DNA of 64,000 nt from Rhodococcus tibetensis (lineage in GTDB: Bacteria; Actinomycetota; Actinomycetes; Mycobacteriales; Mycobacteriaceae): contig NZ_JANFQF010000025.1 in assembly GCF_024438035.1 (NCBI RefSeq), forward strand, positions 1 to 64,000. The letters are read 5' to 3'. The notes under the pieces are model-generated. The model had not been told where the DNA came from. It made no database searches and worked only from the letters and a program-made list of their open reading frames with translations. Both the position numbers and the translations under genes were made by a program. Of this stretch, positions 17,420 to 26,022 are shown piece after piece. Position 1 is the stretch's first letter, and each line of letters opens with the position of its first letter.

Positions 17420-18052
17420 ATGAGCGAGGAAACAGCCGCCACCGCGAACACACCGCAACCGGAACCAGATGATCTCGACCAACTCTGGCGCCGCTTCTCG
17501 AGTGACCTGCGGGCCTTCATTGCCCGCCGGGTCTCGCGTCCCGAGGACGCCGAAGACATCCTGTCGATCGTGTTTCTGCGGATGGCCAAGAGCCTCGACA
17601 ATCTGCGCGAGCAGGACCGGCTCCTTGGGTGGATGTACGCCATTACCCGCAACGCGATCACCGATTACTACCGGTCCGCGCCCCATCGGCGCGAGCTGCC
17701 CGTCGATGCCGTCCCAGAGAACCCTCCCGCCGGCGAACCCGACATCGACGAGGCGGCGGAGAAGGAACTCGCCTCCTGTTTGGTGCCGATGCTCTCCGGG
17801 CTGCCCGCCGAGCAGGCCGCGGCTGTGAAGATGGTCGACCTCGACGCCCGAACCCACGCCGCCGCGGCCAGTGAGGCGGGAATCTCGTTGTCGGGGATGA
17901 AATCCCGAGTCCAACGCGGTCGTGCCACTCTTCAGGCCCGGTTACACGCCTGCTGTGAGATCAGCCAGGACCGCACCGGTCACGTGCACGATTACCAGCC
18001 CCGCGACGGCGGAGCATGCGCCTGCGGAGCCACCACGCCGGCGGACCAGTAG
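17420..18052 (+). CDS. sigZ: RNA polymerase sigma factor, SigZ-like (ECF)
   Basis: The protein has 210 residues from ATG 17420, behind AAAGGAA. Region 2 reads DLRAFIARRVSRPEDAEDIL and LGWMYAITRNAITDYYRS. Region 4 is LSGLPAEQAAAVKMVDL with GISLSGMKSRVQRGR as the recognition helix. A C-terminal tail from about residue 178 carries CC, HVH and CACG, the Cys-rich end seen in SigZ-type factors, which could bind metal or respond to thiol oxidation. No anti-sigma gene is adjacent. A Cys-rich peptide gene converges from downstream and a 30-residue peptide gene diverges upstream. The target promoters are unknown. Confidence 0.88.
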   Translation: MSEETAATANTPQPEPDDLDQLWRRFSSDLRAFIARRVSRPEDAEDILSIVFLRMAKSLDNLREQDRLLGWMYAITRNAITDYYRSAPHRRELPVDAVPENPPAGEPDIDEAAEKELASCLVPMLSGLPAEQAAAVKMVDLDARTHAAAASEAGISLSGMKSRVQRGRATLQARLHACCEISQDRTGHVHDYQPRDGGACACGATTPADQ

Positions 18053-18105
18053 ACCGCACACCGTCTCTGTGAGGTGACTGGTCGTCGCGTGTCCCCAGCG
18101 CAGAC

Positions 18106-18147
18106 GGCGGTGCGGTGCGAGCTCACATTCGCTCGCACCGCACCGCC
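18106..18147. terminator. Bidirectional hairpin between sigZ and the Cys-rich peptide gene
   Basis: A perfect 17-bp stem (18106-18122 with 18131-18147) and an 8-nt loop. No T-run on either side, but it lies between two convergent stops (18052 and 18165), so it probably ends transcription from both directions. Confidence 0.6.
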
Positions 18148-18164
18148 GAGTTACCGGGTGAGGA

Positions 18165-18341
18165 CTACTGGCAGCCGCATCCACCGCCCGCCGTTGCCGC
18201 CGCACCGCAGCATGTCGCCTTCTCGCTGTGATCGCAACAGGTGCTTTGCCGTTCGGTGCTGCAACACGTGGGCGCCGCAGCCTGCGGCGATACGCCCGTC
18301 CGATCCGTCGCCGGGTTCTCGAACTCGTGGGGGTTCGTCAT
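18165..18341 (-). CDS. Cysteine-rich small protein, possible metal-binding
   Basis: The predicted protein has 58 residues from ATG 18341, preceded by AAGGAGTCACC. Eight Cys occur in the last 33 residues: two close pairs (PTCCSTE, STCCDHSE), a third pair (ATCCGAA) and the end GGGCGCQ. Such CC repeats resemble the tails of arsenic- or mercury-handling proteins and metallothionein-like peptides; this is a resemblance only. It converges on sigZ, whose product also has a Cys-rich tail. A role in metal or thiol stress is a reasonable guess. Confidence 0.65.
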   Translation of the reverse strand: MTNPHEFENPATDRTGVSPQAAAPTCCSTERQSTCCDHSEKATCCGAAATAGGGCGCQ

Positions 18342-18433
18342 GGTGACTCCTTGATCCGTAGGGATGGATACCAGGACAGACGTTGAAGAGCGGGAAAGGA
18401 CGCACCCGGCACGGACGGACAGGCGGGACCCGG

Positions 18434-19168
18434 TCATGCGCCGGTGGCACGGGCAGTGGTCGGGAACAGGGACTCGAGGCCGTCGATAATGATGTCGAGG
18501 CCCTTGTCGAGAAGTTCCGCACCGCCGTAGTCGGCGAGTTCGGAAGCGAGGGAGCGTAACCGGGGAAACTTGCTGCGCGGCAGGCGGTGCAGTCCGAGGC
18601 GGAGGACGTCCTCCGACTCTTCGGGATCCTCGATCAGTTCCTGGAGTTCGTCGAGAATGTGCCCTTGCAGGAACCCGAAGAAGAGCCGGTAGGAGCGCAA
18701 CGCATTCGGCGGGGAGAATCCGGCCCGGACGAGGAGTTCGAGGAAGTCCTCCAGCGGACGAAGCGTGCCCAGGGGTCGTGATCCCAGAGGTGTTGCGAGG
18801 GGGCGGGTAACCAGCAGCGGAACGACATTGGGGTGCTCGAGTGCGAGGTCTCGGTAGCGGTGCGCAACTAACCGCAGTTCGTGTGTCCACTCCTGCGCGT
18901 CGGGGTCGATGACGAGTTCCCGGAGCACGAGGTCGATGACACCGTCGAGGAGCGCCGCCTTGTTCTCCGCGTAGCGATACAGGCTCATCGCGTCACGGTC
19001 GAGTGCCTGCGCCAATCGGCGCATCGAGAGGGCATCGACGCCCTCGTGGTCGACGATTTCGAGGGCGGCGGCCAGCACATGCTCGGTGGTCAGCGGGGTC
19101 AGACGTGCCCGAACCCGGGGACGGCCCTTGATGGTGGTCGACTCGGCCGAGTCCGTGCGCGCAACCAT
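18434..19168 (-). CDS. TetR-family regulator (TetR_C, tetracycline-repressor class)
   Basis: The protein has 244 residues from ATG 19168, placed by AAGGAGG. The HTH is in LTTEHVLAAALEIVDHEGVD with SMRRLAQALDRDAMSLYRYA. The form MSLYRYAENKAALLDGV is typical of the tetracycline-repressor subclass (PF02909 C-domain). The second half contains PNVVPLLVTRP and RSYRLFFGFLQGHIL. It is divergent from the small membrane gene at 19406, with about 240 nt between, the likely control region. The effector is unknown, though this subclass often binds flat drug-like ligands. Confidence 0.88.
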   Translation of the reverse strand: MVARTDSAESTTIKGRPRVRARLTPLTTEHVLAAALEIVDHEGVDALSMRRLAQALDRDAMSLYRYAENKAALLDGVIDLVLRELVIDPDAQEWTHELRLVAHRYRDLALEHPNVVPLLVTRPLATPLGSRPLGTLRPLEDFLELLVRAGFSPPNALRSYRLFFGFLQGHILDELQELIEDPEESEDVLRLGLHRLPRSKFPRLRSLASELADYGGAELLDKGLDIIIDGLESLFPTTARATGA

Positions 19169-19252
19169 CGCAGCCTCCTTGAAATGATACGGAGCACAAG
19201 AGCGCGTCCACGCCGGATCACGCCTTATGCAGCCCTTACCTACACCGTACGC

Positions 19253-19280
19253 TTGCACTGTAGTTACTTATGGGTATGCT
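19253..19280 (+). promoter_or_regulatory. Possible promoter for the membrane-protein gene
   Basis: TTGCAC (19253-19258), a 16-nt spacer and TATGCT (19275-19280) resemble housekeeping -35 and -10 boxes. They lie in the TetR/membrane-gene divergent region, the most A+T-rich part of it. Confidence 0.35.
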
Positions 19281-19405
19281 TACGGGGCATGGGTTCGCTC
19301 CAGCAGAGGGTCGCGCTCACCATCACGTCCACCTCATTCGAGGAGACGTACGCGGTGACCCGGATCTGCACTGCAATGCCGGGCACCCCATTGAAGGAGT
19401 CCTTC

Positions 19406-19729
19406 ATGACCTCCACTAATCCTGCCGCCCACACCAGCACCGGAGCCGTAGCGCCCGGCAGGCGGACTGACCTCGATCCGCGCCGCAGCACGGAGACGAA
19501 GGCCGCGTTCAAGACCACCGAGTTCTTCGTCTACGTCGCCGCCGTCATCGGAGTCCTCATCTCCTCGTATCTGGTGCAGACGACCGATGCACACGAGGAC
19601 TATTTCCGGGCGGACCGTGCCTGGTTCTACATCGTCATTCTGACGATCGCCTACATCGTCAGCCGGGGCATTGCCAAGTCCGGCAGCCCCGAGCACTACA
19701 CGGACACCGATCGGCACGCCGGCGTCTGA
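19406..19729 (+). CDS. Small two-helix membrane protein
   Basis: The protein has 107 residues from ATG 19406, preceded by GAAGGAG. A Ser/Thr/Ala-rich N-terminal third is followed by a membrane segment FFVYVAAVIGVLISSYLV, a short acidic loop (DAHEDYFRADRA), and a second segment WFYIVILTIAYIVSRGIA. The tail is hydrophilic and charged. This type of protein is common in Rhodococcus and Mycobacterium, usually annotated only as hypothetical. The divergent TetR gene may control it. Confidence 0.75.
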   Translation: MTSTNPAAHTSTGAVAPGRRTDLDPRRSTETKAAFKTTEFFVYVAAVIGVLISSYLVQTTDAHEDYFRADRAWFYIVILTIAYIVSRGIAKSGSPEHYTDTDRHAGV

Positions 19730-19856
19730 CTCTTTTTCGTAGCGCGGGGGTTCCGGCGCGTTCGCCGGGCCCCCGCGCTACGGAGTCGCCGATCGACTCC
19801 GTGACACCCCTCCCGATCCGAGGGACGTCCGTGCCTCGGACAGTTGGATCGAAGTC

Positions 19857-20105
19857 TTGTCAGTATCGTTCTCTCCTTTGGTGGTTGACGGTGCTGCGCC
19901 ACCGCACATCATTACCGCTCCCACCCGCACCGTGCACCCCTCCCTGGTCGAACTACCAGGCGTCCAGCGGGTCCTCGACCTCGCGGGGCCCATCGTATTG
20001 TCGGTTGCCGTGGCCGCGACGACATCGCCCTTTGTTGCGGCCGTCGGTTTGCTCACCGTAACGCGTGGCCGGGTTGCGCTGCGCCGCAACCTCACTTCTC
20101 GATAA
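19857..20105 (+). CDS. Small hydrophobic protein, hypothetical
   Basis: The predicted protein has 82 residues from a TTG start with no strong ribosome site; GTG codons a little downstream are alternatives. It has a hydrophobic core (VLDLAGPIVLSVAVAATTSP, then FVAAVGLLTVTRGR) and a basic end. It sits 13 nt ahead of the next small gene and in the same direction, suggesting a small operon with 20119 and 20364. No family is recognised. Confidence 0.45.
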   Translation: MSVSFSPLVVDGAAPPHIITAPTRTVHPSLVELPGVQRVLDLAGPIVLSVAVAATTSPFVAAVGLLTVTRGRVALRRNLTSR

Positions 20106-20118
20106 GAAAGGTCTTCCC

Positions 20119-20367
20119 ATGTGGATTCTCGTCACCCGTCTGCTACGCCGATGGAAGATGCTCGTTCTCGCCCTTCCCCTCGTCGCCGCCGCACTGTCCC
20201 GGCTCGGTAACCACCTCGAACGACGCGCCGGCAAACCGACCACCGCATCACGCGGGCTGCTCGGAATCTCGCGTTTCGCCCGGCGTCGAGCCGGCACCGA
20301 TGACGCCAACCGTCCGGCCGGCCGACGCCTATCATCCGACTCTCTCGACTTCAGGAGCCACGCATGA
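20119..20367 (+). CDS. Small membrane-anchored basic protein, hypothetical
   Basis: The predicted protein has 82 residues from ATG 20119, behind AAGAAAGG. One hydrophobic helix (MLVLALPLVAAALSRL) is followed by an Arg-rich tail (FARRRAG, GRRLSSDS). The stop overlaps the ATG of the ferritin-like gene by 4 nt, so the two are probably translated together. A basic one-helix protein could anchor its partner to the membrane; this is inference from context. Confidence 0.6.
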   Translation: MWILVTRLLRRWKMLVLALPLVAAALSRLGNHLERRAGKPTTASRGLLGISRFARRRAGTDDANRPAGRRLSSDSLDFRSHA

Positions 20368-21323
20368 CCGACAACACCACCACCTTGATCACCCAGCTGC
20401 GAGTCCTACTGGACCTGACACACACCGAAATTCAGGTCGCCGAGACCCGGATCGGCCAAGCCCGAACAGAAGCCGTCCGCCGGGAGCTGTCACAGAACGC
20501 CGGCAACGCCCGCGAGCGCGCCGGCGCCGTGGAGGAAGCAATCCGGGACCTCGGTGGACTTCCCGACGTCGTGGGCCCGTTCCTCGGTCGCGCGACCGCA
20601 ATGGTGAAGGCGATGGCCGAGCAAGCCCAGCCGTTCGACGAGGCCCTGCTCGGTGACCTGATCCTCGAGCATCAACTGCTCGACCGGGCGCGCTATCTCC
20701 GGGCATTGGCGACCGCGTCGCGCCACACCGTCATCGTTGCCCTTGCCGGGCGACTGATCACCGCACACACCGCAACAGTCGAATGGTTGACGACGGTGCT
20801 GGCCGAGGACGCGCTCGGCGGCCCGGCGGCATTGCGGCGCACCCCGATGCAGGCCGCGACCGGGACCGCGATCCGGTTGATCACTGTCCCGGCGTCGTGG
20901 TCGGCGCGCGGACTCGATCGCGCCATCGACACCGTTCAGGCCGCCCCGGACCGGATCGGCGCGCTTCTGCGCCGCGGCGCCCATGCCGGTGACGTAGCCA
21001 CGAAGACGCTGGTCGCCAGCCGCGATGCCGCACTCGAATCGGCCGAAGCGGTGACCCGCCGAGAAGGCGCATCCGGCGTCGCGGATGCCATCCGCACTGC
21101 CCGTACCGCCAACGGTTCTCTCGAGGACGAAGAGCTCCCGATCTCCGACTACGCCGAACTCAATGTCTCCGGCGCGGTGGCCGCGGTGAAGGAACTCACG
21201 GCACCCGCCGACCTTCGCACCATCATCGCCCACGAAGAGGCGAACAAGAACCGCCACGGAGTGATATCGGCCGCGCAGGTCCGCCTCGCCGCCATCGCAC
21301 AAGAGGTCGTTGGCATCAGCTGA
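20364..21323 (+). CDS. Ferritin-like domain protein (probable)
   Basis: The protein has 319 residues from ATG 20364, which overlaps the preceding stop. The first half is an all-helical bundle (TTLITQLRVLLDLTHTEIQV; LLGDLILEHQLLDRARYLRA; LITAHTATVEWLTTVLAEDA) with the heptad pattern and acidic/His positions of ferritin-like proteins in actinobacteria. I cannot place a clear pair of ExxH iron ligands, so the metal site is uncertain. The second half is helical with low-complexity Ala/Arg and ends in a conserved-looking segment (YAELNVSGAVAAVKELTAP). A role in stress or envelope maintenance is plausible. Confidence 0.6.
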   Translation: MTDNTTTLITQLRVLLDLTHTEIQVAETRIGQARTEAVRRELSQNAGNARERAGAVEEAIRDLGGLPDVVGPFLGRATAMVKAMAEQAQPFDEALLGDLILEHQLLDRARYLRALATASRHTVIVALAGRLITAHTATVEWLTTVLAEDALGGPAALRRTPMQAATGTAIRLITVPASWSARGLDRAIDTVQAAPDRIGALLRRGAHAGDVATKTLVASRDAALESAEAVTRREGASGVADAIRTARTANGSLEDEELPISDYAELNVSGAVAAVKELTAPADLRTIIAHEEANKNRHGVISAAQVRLAAIAQEVVGIS

Positions 21324-21565
21324 CGCAATGACGTAGAGCGCGCGGCGGTATTCGACAGAGCCTGTGGGCACGGCTCAGGCAGCAGTAGCGTCGCGCGCCC
21401 GCGTTCGGCAAAGTTTTGCGGGTTGCACAGAAGCCGTGCAGTCATCGAACGAGCCCGCAAGCTCTGCGTCGTAGCCGCTCGTATCCCCACACCGTGAACT
21501 GACGGTATCCATTTCCCAGCTCGCCGACCTTTCGAGCCCAGTTTTCCCGCCATCAGGAGAATTTC

Positions 21566-21832
21566 ATGAACGAGCAGAACACGTCCGGACACGCGCGCGA
21601 GGGCCTCCGCGACTCGGTCAAGGACACGGTGAAGGAACTTGCCGGGGCGGTGACCGGTAGCGACTCGCCGGCCACCGAAGAAGAAGAGGCCGTCGAGGCC
21701 ACCGACGAACACCGGCGAGCTGTCCGTGCAGCGGCCGCCGCCCGCGACGAGGCGGACCGAGTTCGGCGCGCCGCCAAAGGCCTCAGCGGTAACGCCGGCC
21801 TGTCCCTTCCCGCGGATCATCGAAGATCTTAA
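21566..21832 (+). CDS. CsbD/microaggregate-binding-like small protein
   Basis: The predicted protein has 88 residues from ATG 21566 with a CAGGAG site. The N-terminal half LRDSVKDTVKELAGAVTGSD resembles CsbD-like and 'microaggregate-binding protein 1' sequences, which continue with a long charged Ala/Glu/Arg helix as here (RRAVRAAAAARDEADRVRRA). The last residues (LSLPADHRRS) read like a frameshift end. Family-like sequence continues in other frames to about 22095, so this copy is probably C-terminally truncated. Confidence 0.6.
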   Translation: MNEQNTSGHAREGLRDSVKDTVKELAGAVTGSDSPATEEEEAVEATDEHRRAVRAAAAARDEADRVRRAAKGLSGNAGLSLPADHRRS

Positions 21833-22095
21833 GAACATCCTCACCGTCCCCATCACACTCTTGCGCGTGCAGCACAAAGATTGTGCGCGTTCCACTGCAA
21901 CTCGTCGAAGACCAGTTGATCTCCCGGCCGGCAACCGAATCACCGGCCCGCCTGTCGAACAGGCACGCCGGCGTGAGGACGAGCGCCAACGGGCCGCCTG
22001 ACGGGACTTCAGCCCAACGCACACAGGTCGCGAAGAAGCAGGCCGATCAGCTCGCCGCCCCACGCACCGAGACGACCGCCAACGAGAAACGCTGA
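21790..22095 (+). pseudogene. Displaced C-terminal part of the CsbD-like gene
   Basis: In one frame the sequence reads IIEDLKNILTVPITLLR. In another it reads VPLQLVEDQLISRPATESPA followed by RLSNR. Together these look like one hydrophobic/helical C-terminal domain cut by shifts near 21815 and 21880. The end (QVAKKQADQLAAP) is an amphipathic helix. The reading frames do not join, so the full-length product is not made unless there are sequence errors. Confidence 0.4.
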
Positions 22096-22346
22096 CCAAA
22101 CCAAACAATGTGCCGTTCTGCCGATCAAACGAAGGCCGTGCTCGCCACAGCATGGTGCCCCGCAGTTACGCGCAACTCCGCACCCTATTCGGTCGCCGGG
22201 ATCCCGATACTGTCCGTTCCCGGACCGGCTACCGCCGAGGGAATGTCAGTGGGCCATTGACTCGCGGGCAGATTCGTCGAGGACCAACAGCTTCTCACTG
22301 TCGGTGAACTGGTCGGCACTATTCTTCACCACTGACGTCGACAAGT

Positions 22347-22535
22347 GTGTCCCTGAACCGAGTGAACACCGCGGTCAACCTCGACCAGCACCTCGACGGC
22401 GACATCGACAACGTCAAGATGGTCACCTGCGGTGGCCAGGCCACCGTCCCGGTGGTCCATGCTGTCCCTTCTCGCGTTGAACGTGGCGGCGCACCGGCTG
22501 GACAGGCGGACAGGACAGTGATGGGGCCCGCTTAG
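22347..22535 (+). pseudogene. Acetaldehyde dehydrogenase (acylating) fragment
   Basis: The stretch [20 protein letters not shown] followed by [12 protein letters not shown] (about 22373-22468) is the conserved active-site region, with catalytic Cys, of acetylating acetaldehyde dehydrogenases (MhpF/BphJ/HsaG). These end meta-cleavage pathways. Neither the N-terminal NAD fold nor the rest of the C-terminal domain is present. It is a relic of an aromatic or steroid meta-cleavage operon. Confidence 0.7.
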
Positions 22536-23768
22536 ACACCAACGGTCCAGTCAGGGAGTGGGTCAGACGCGGATCCGCAGCTACCAGCGCCGCACAGGTG
22601 TCGGCCTCGGCGCCCATCAGCGCATCGCTGAACGTGGAGAACAGACTCCGTCGGAGGTCGGGGGCACACGCAACCCGCTCGCGCGAGGTGGCAGTTGTCC
22701 AAAAGATGAACACCCATGAGCCCATGACCCCCATCACTATGAGTGTGCCGACGATTCCAGGCAGACGAGTCCATAGTTGCAACCGGTCTCAGCCGGCGAT
22801 GACCCGTATGGACTCTCCTACCGAAGTCAGTCCGACCAGATCATGAACGTCCCAATGATCTCGCCGAGCATCGCGGCACAGATTCGATCCGCTGCTGATT
22901 GCGACCACATACCGTCACGAAAGAAGAGAACGCGTCGATGCCCACACAGGTGCTCAGCAGTTCCAAGCCAACACCGGCACCATCCCCTGAAAGCGCAATT
23001 CCGGAAGGGGCTGACGGCGACTGCCAGCCGCGACGAACCCGGCGCCATCACCACCGCAGGTACATCGCGTCACCTCAGAGGCTGGGGCATGTCCAGCTCA
23101 CCGCCGAGGCTCGGGACTTCGTCGTGTTCGCTTCGAGATGGTCTCCCCATGGGCGAGCTGACCGTCCTGTTTGCCGAAGCCTCTCCCCCACCGCTCCACT
23201 TTCGGCGATTGCGGGCCACAACGCCCTCGGTACCCGCAGACGCAGCGAGGGCGAGGCCACCTTATGACCGCTGTGCACCAAGAATGCGTCCGCGCCGTTC
23301 CCCCGTGGCAGCCGCTGTTCAAGGCCACGACAGGGGTGGCGCTTCTCCTCATCGCCACTATCCCCCTGAGCGGCGCGCGCATACACCAGGCGGTTGCGGT
23401 TTCAACGAGAGTCTTTGTTGCATACCCGGACTACCGGTTGCACGACTCGTACGAGGGGCATACGAACTGGGATCGAAATGGGCTTCAGGTTCGCAAGCCA
23501 GAAGTATCACGCTCCGTCCTCGATTGGCACGCCCGAGGGGGGTGTGGGGTGCGGCCGTCGCCCCGCTTCCCTTTTCTTCCCTGTCGGGGCGGTACACGGC
23601 GAGGCCGTACACGATGCCCGTGTCGCGGTGGTCACTCCTGTCCGCCGCAGAGAAGTTCCAGCCCCGAGCTCCAGTCGAGGTCGCCGCCGGCAGGAACGCG
23701 GTCCGTTGCAACCGGCCGGTTTGTCGGTACCTGATCCTCGTCGGTCCGGCGTATGCGACCTGCGGCGC
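22536..23768. other. Gene-poor stretch with possible decayed coding sequence
   Basis: No intact gene is recognisable. On the minus strand about 22560-22782, after a TGA, a frame contains a convincing membrane segment (GIVGTLIVMGVMGSWVFIFW) with a TTG start. A second minus frame near 22830-22930 ends AAMLGEIIGTFMIWSD. They may be two pieces of one decayed membrane-protein gene. On the plus strand long frames exist but lack motif-like composition. No CRISPR, tRNA or strong hairpin was seen. Confidence 0.45.
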
Positions 23769-23803
23769 TTGACAGATGTAAGATGACCGGTCACCCTATC
23801 GAT
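23769..23803 (+). promoter_or_regulatory. dhaR promoter with operator copy 1
   Basis: A consensus -35 box TTGACA at 23769-23774 is followed by AAGATGACCGGTCAC. The 10-bp palindrome TGACCGGTCA is at 23784-23793 and would sit between the -35 and -10 positions. This is the same palindrome as the two in front of dhaA, so DhaR very likely represses its own gene. Confidence 0.7.
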
Positions 23804-24406
23804 ATGGCGCGTGCACCAATTCGGCCTCTTATCGTTCAGAAGGGCACGCAGGTGTTCCTCGAGCGTGGCTACTCTGGGTCAGCGGTGCAGGACATCACCG
23901 CTGCGGCCGAAGTGCCCAAGGGATCGTTCTATAACCACTTCGAAAGCAAGGAAGCGTTCGGCGCAGAGGTTTTACAAGAATTTTTTGCCGATCTGCAACG
24001 AACGATATCTATGACCCTCGAGGCTACCGGCGTACCGCCGCTACGCAGACTGCAAAACTATTTTGCAGCGATTATTGAAATTCTAGACGGGCAGGATTAC
24101 GTATACGGCTGCTTGATCGGAAACTTCAGCGTAGAACTCAGTCCGTTGAGCGATGTTGTCAGAACTGAACTCTTGCGCATTTTCGAACAATGGGTGAAGC
24201 CGTTCCAAAAATGCATCATTGAAGGCCAGGAGACGGGGGCGATTCGTGGCGATTTGGCTCCAGATCTGTTGGCCGATTTCTTGCTTGCCTCCTGGCAAGG
24301 TGCCATCATGCGGATGAAGATCGAACGCAACCGTGGACCATTGGATCAATTCTTGACCGTCGTGTTCGACGCGCTCTTGACGCCGTCGAAAAATGAAATT
24401 TCCTAG
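23804..24406 (+). CDS. dhaR: TetR-family repressor of the dehalogenase gene (DhaR-like)
   Basis: The protein has 200 residues from ATG 23804. ATG 23783 in the same frame overlaps the operator and would add 7 residues; 23804 would fit a leaderless transcript. The HTH is FLERGYSGSAVQDITAAAEV plus PKGSFYNHFESKEAF, a very standard TetR domain. The C-terminal domain (FLLASWQGAIMRMKIERNRG) is of the TetR_C_16/AcrR kind. It lies directly upstream of dhaA, as DhaR does in R. rhodochrous, and the intergenic regions carry identical palindromes. Its base composition is lower in G+C than its neighbours, a sign of transfer. The expected inducer is a haloalkane or its alcohol. Confidence 0.85.
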   Translation: MARAPIRPLIVQKGTQVFLERGYSGSAVQDITAAAEVPKGSFYNHFESKEAFGAEVLQEFFADLQRTISMTLEATGVPPLRRLQNYFAAIIEILDGQDYVYGCLIGNFSVELSPLSDVVRTELLRIFEQWVKPFQKCIIEGQETGAIRGDLAPDLLADFLLASWQGAIMRMKIERNRGPLDQFLTVVFDALLTPSKNEIS

Positions 24407-24572
24407 GAATTCTGTATGGCTCACTAACACGTTCGCCGATGAACGACAATCGGCGAACGGCACAGTGGTATGCGACGAAAAAATGGTACCGGCAGGTTTG
24501 CGCTGGAGCGACAACGAAATCGTTAGAGGCGCTTACGTAGAAGCGCTACTAGATTTATCCCGCTCAGAGTAG
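24393..24572 (+). CDS. Possible 59-residue protein overlapping the end of dhaR
   Basis: ATG 24393 lies inside the last codons of dhaR (14-nt overlap). The frame runs 59 codons to TAG 24570-24572, reading MKFPRNSVWLTNTFADERQS and later GLRWSDNEIVRGAYVEALLD. The last 25 residues look like a well-formed amphipathic helix. No family is recognised. Against it: an 11-bp inverted repeat (24430-24440 with 24449-24459) lies within the frame and could instead be a transcript-end hairpin for dhaR. Confidence 0.4.
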   Translation: MKFPRNSVWLTNTFADERQSANGTVVCDEKMVPAGLRWSDNEIVRGAYVEALLDLSRSE

Positions 24573-24722
24573 TAATCTCCACCACAGCAAGTGGGCGGCC
24601 GACGGCCGACTTCTCGCTTCGTGTTCCGGCCGATCTGCGTGCCGCACTTTCTGGGCTACGGACTCCTTCCGCCTTGCACGGACCCAGCTAGTCAGCTTCA
24701 GATCGAATGGCATGTCACCCAG

Positions 24723-24744
24723 CCAAGATGACCGGTCATCTTGG
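24723..24744. promoter_or_regulatory. dhaA operator copy 2, perfect 22-bp palindrome
   Basis: A perfect 22-bp palindrome centred on TGACCGGTCA, the extended form of the element in the dhaR promoter; half-site CCAAGATGACC. It lies about 100 nt before the dehalogenase start. An 8-bp core copy GACCGGTC follows at 24763-24770. Confidence 0.8.
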
Positions 24745-24805
24745 GCCTCATCGAGATAGCCCGACCGGTCTGATTGTGCCTCTCGGCAATGCGCCTATCG
24801 CAAGA

Positions 24806-25723
<918 letters not shown>

Positions 25724-25783
25724 TTCGCTCCCGGTCGGGTACGCGAGCGTCCTCGTCGTAGCCGAGAGTGGATGCCGACCGGT

Positions 25784-26008
25784 CTACGAGCACCGGGCGG
25801 CATCCACCCTTCGATGCCACGGCCCGCGATCTCCGCGACTGGAGAGGAGCAGGATAGGCATGATCGAGAGGGCGAAATCGGTGAACAGATCGACGATTTC
25901 GGAATACCGTGACCGCGGCGCGAGCACCCACGTCCCGAGGAACCAGGTTTGTCCGTTGTTGTGAAGTGTTGCATTGGACAGCTCCTCGAAAACCTCCTGC
26001 AAGGGCAC
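25784..26008 (-). CDS. Small ORF, hypothetical or gene fragment
   Basis: The frame has 74 codons from GTG 26008. The sequence ELSNATLHNNGQTWFLGTWV, then FTDFALSIMPILLLSS, is protein-like with one hydrophobic end, but the last 15 residues degenerate into Arg-rich text. No clear ribosome site. It may be the start of a gene cut by the insertion of the dhaRA segment; no family recognised. Confidence 0.3.
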   Translation of the reverse strand: MPLQEVFEELSNATLHNNGQTWFLGTWVLAPRSRYSEIVDLFTDFALSIMPILLLSSRGDRGPWHRRVDAARCS

Positions 26009-26022
26009 CTCGGCGTCAACAC

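Noticed and set aside
22777-23772. 331-codon plus-strand frame in the gene desert
   Set aside because: Composition is Arg/Pro/Ser-rich without hydrophobic periodicity or motifs; an alternative frame is equally long, as expected by chance in this G+C content.
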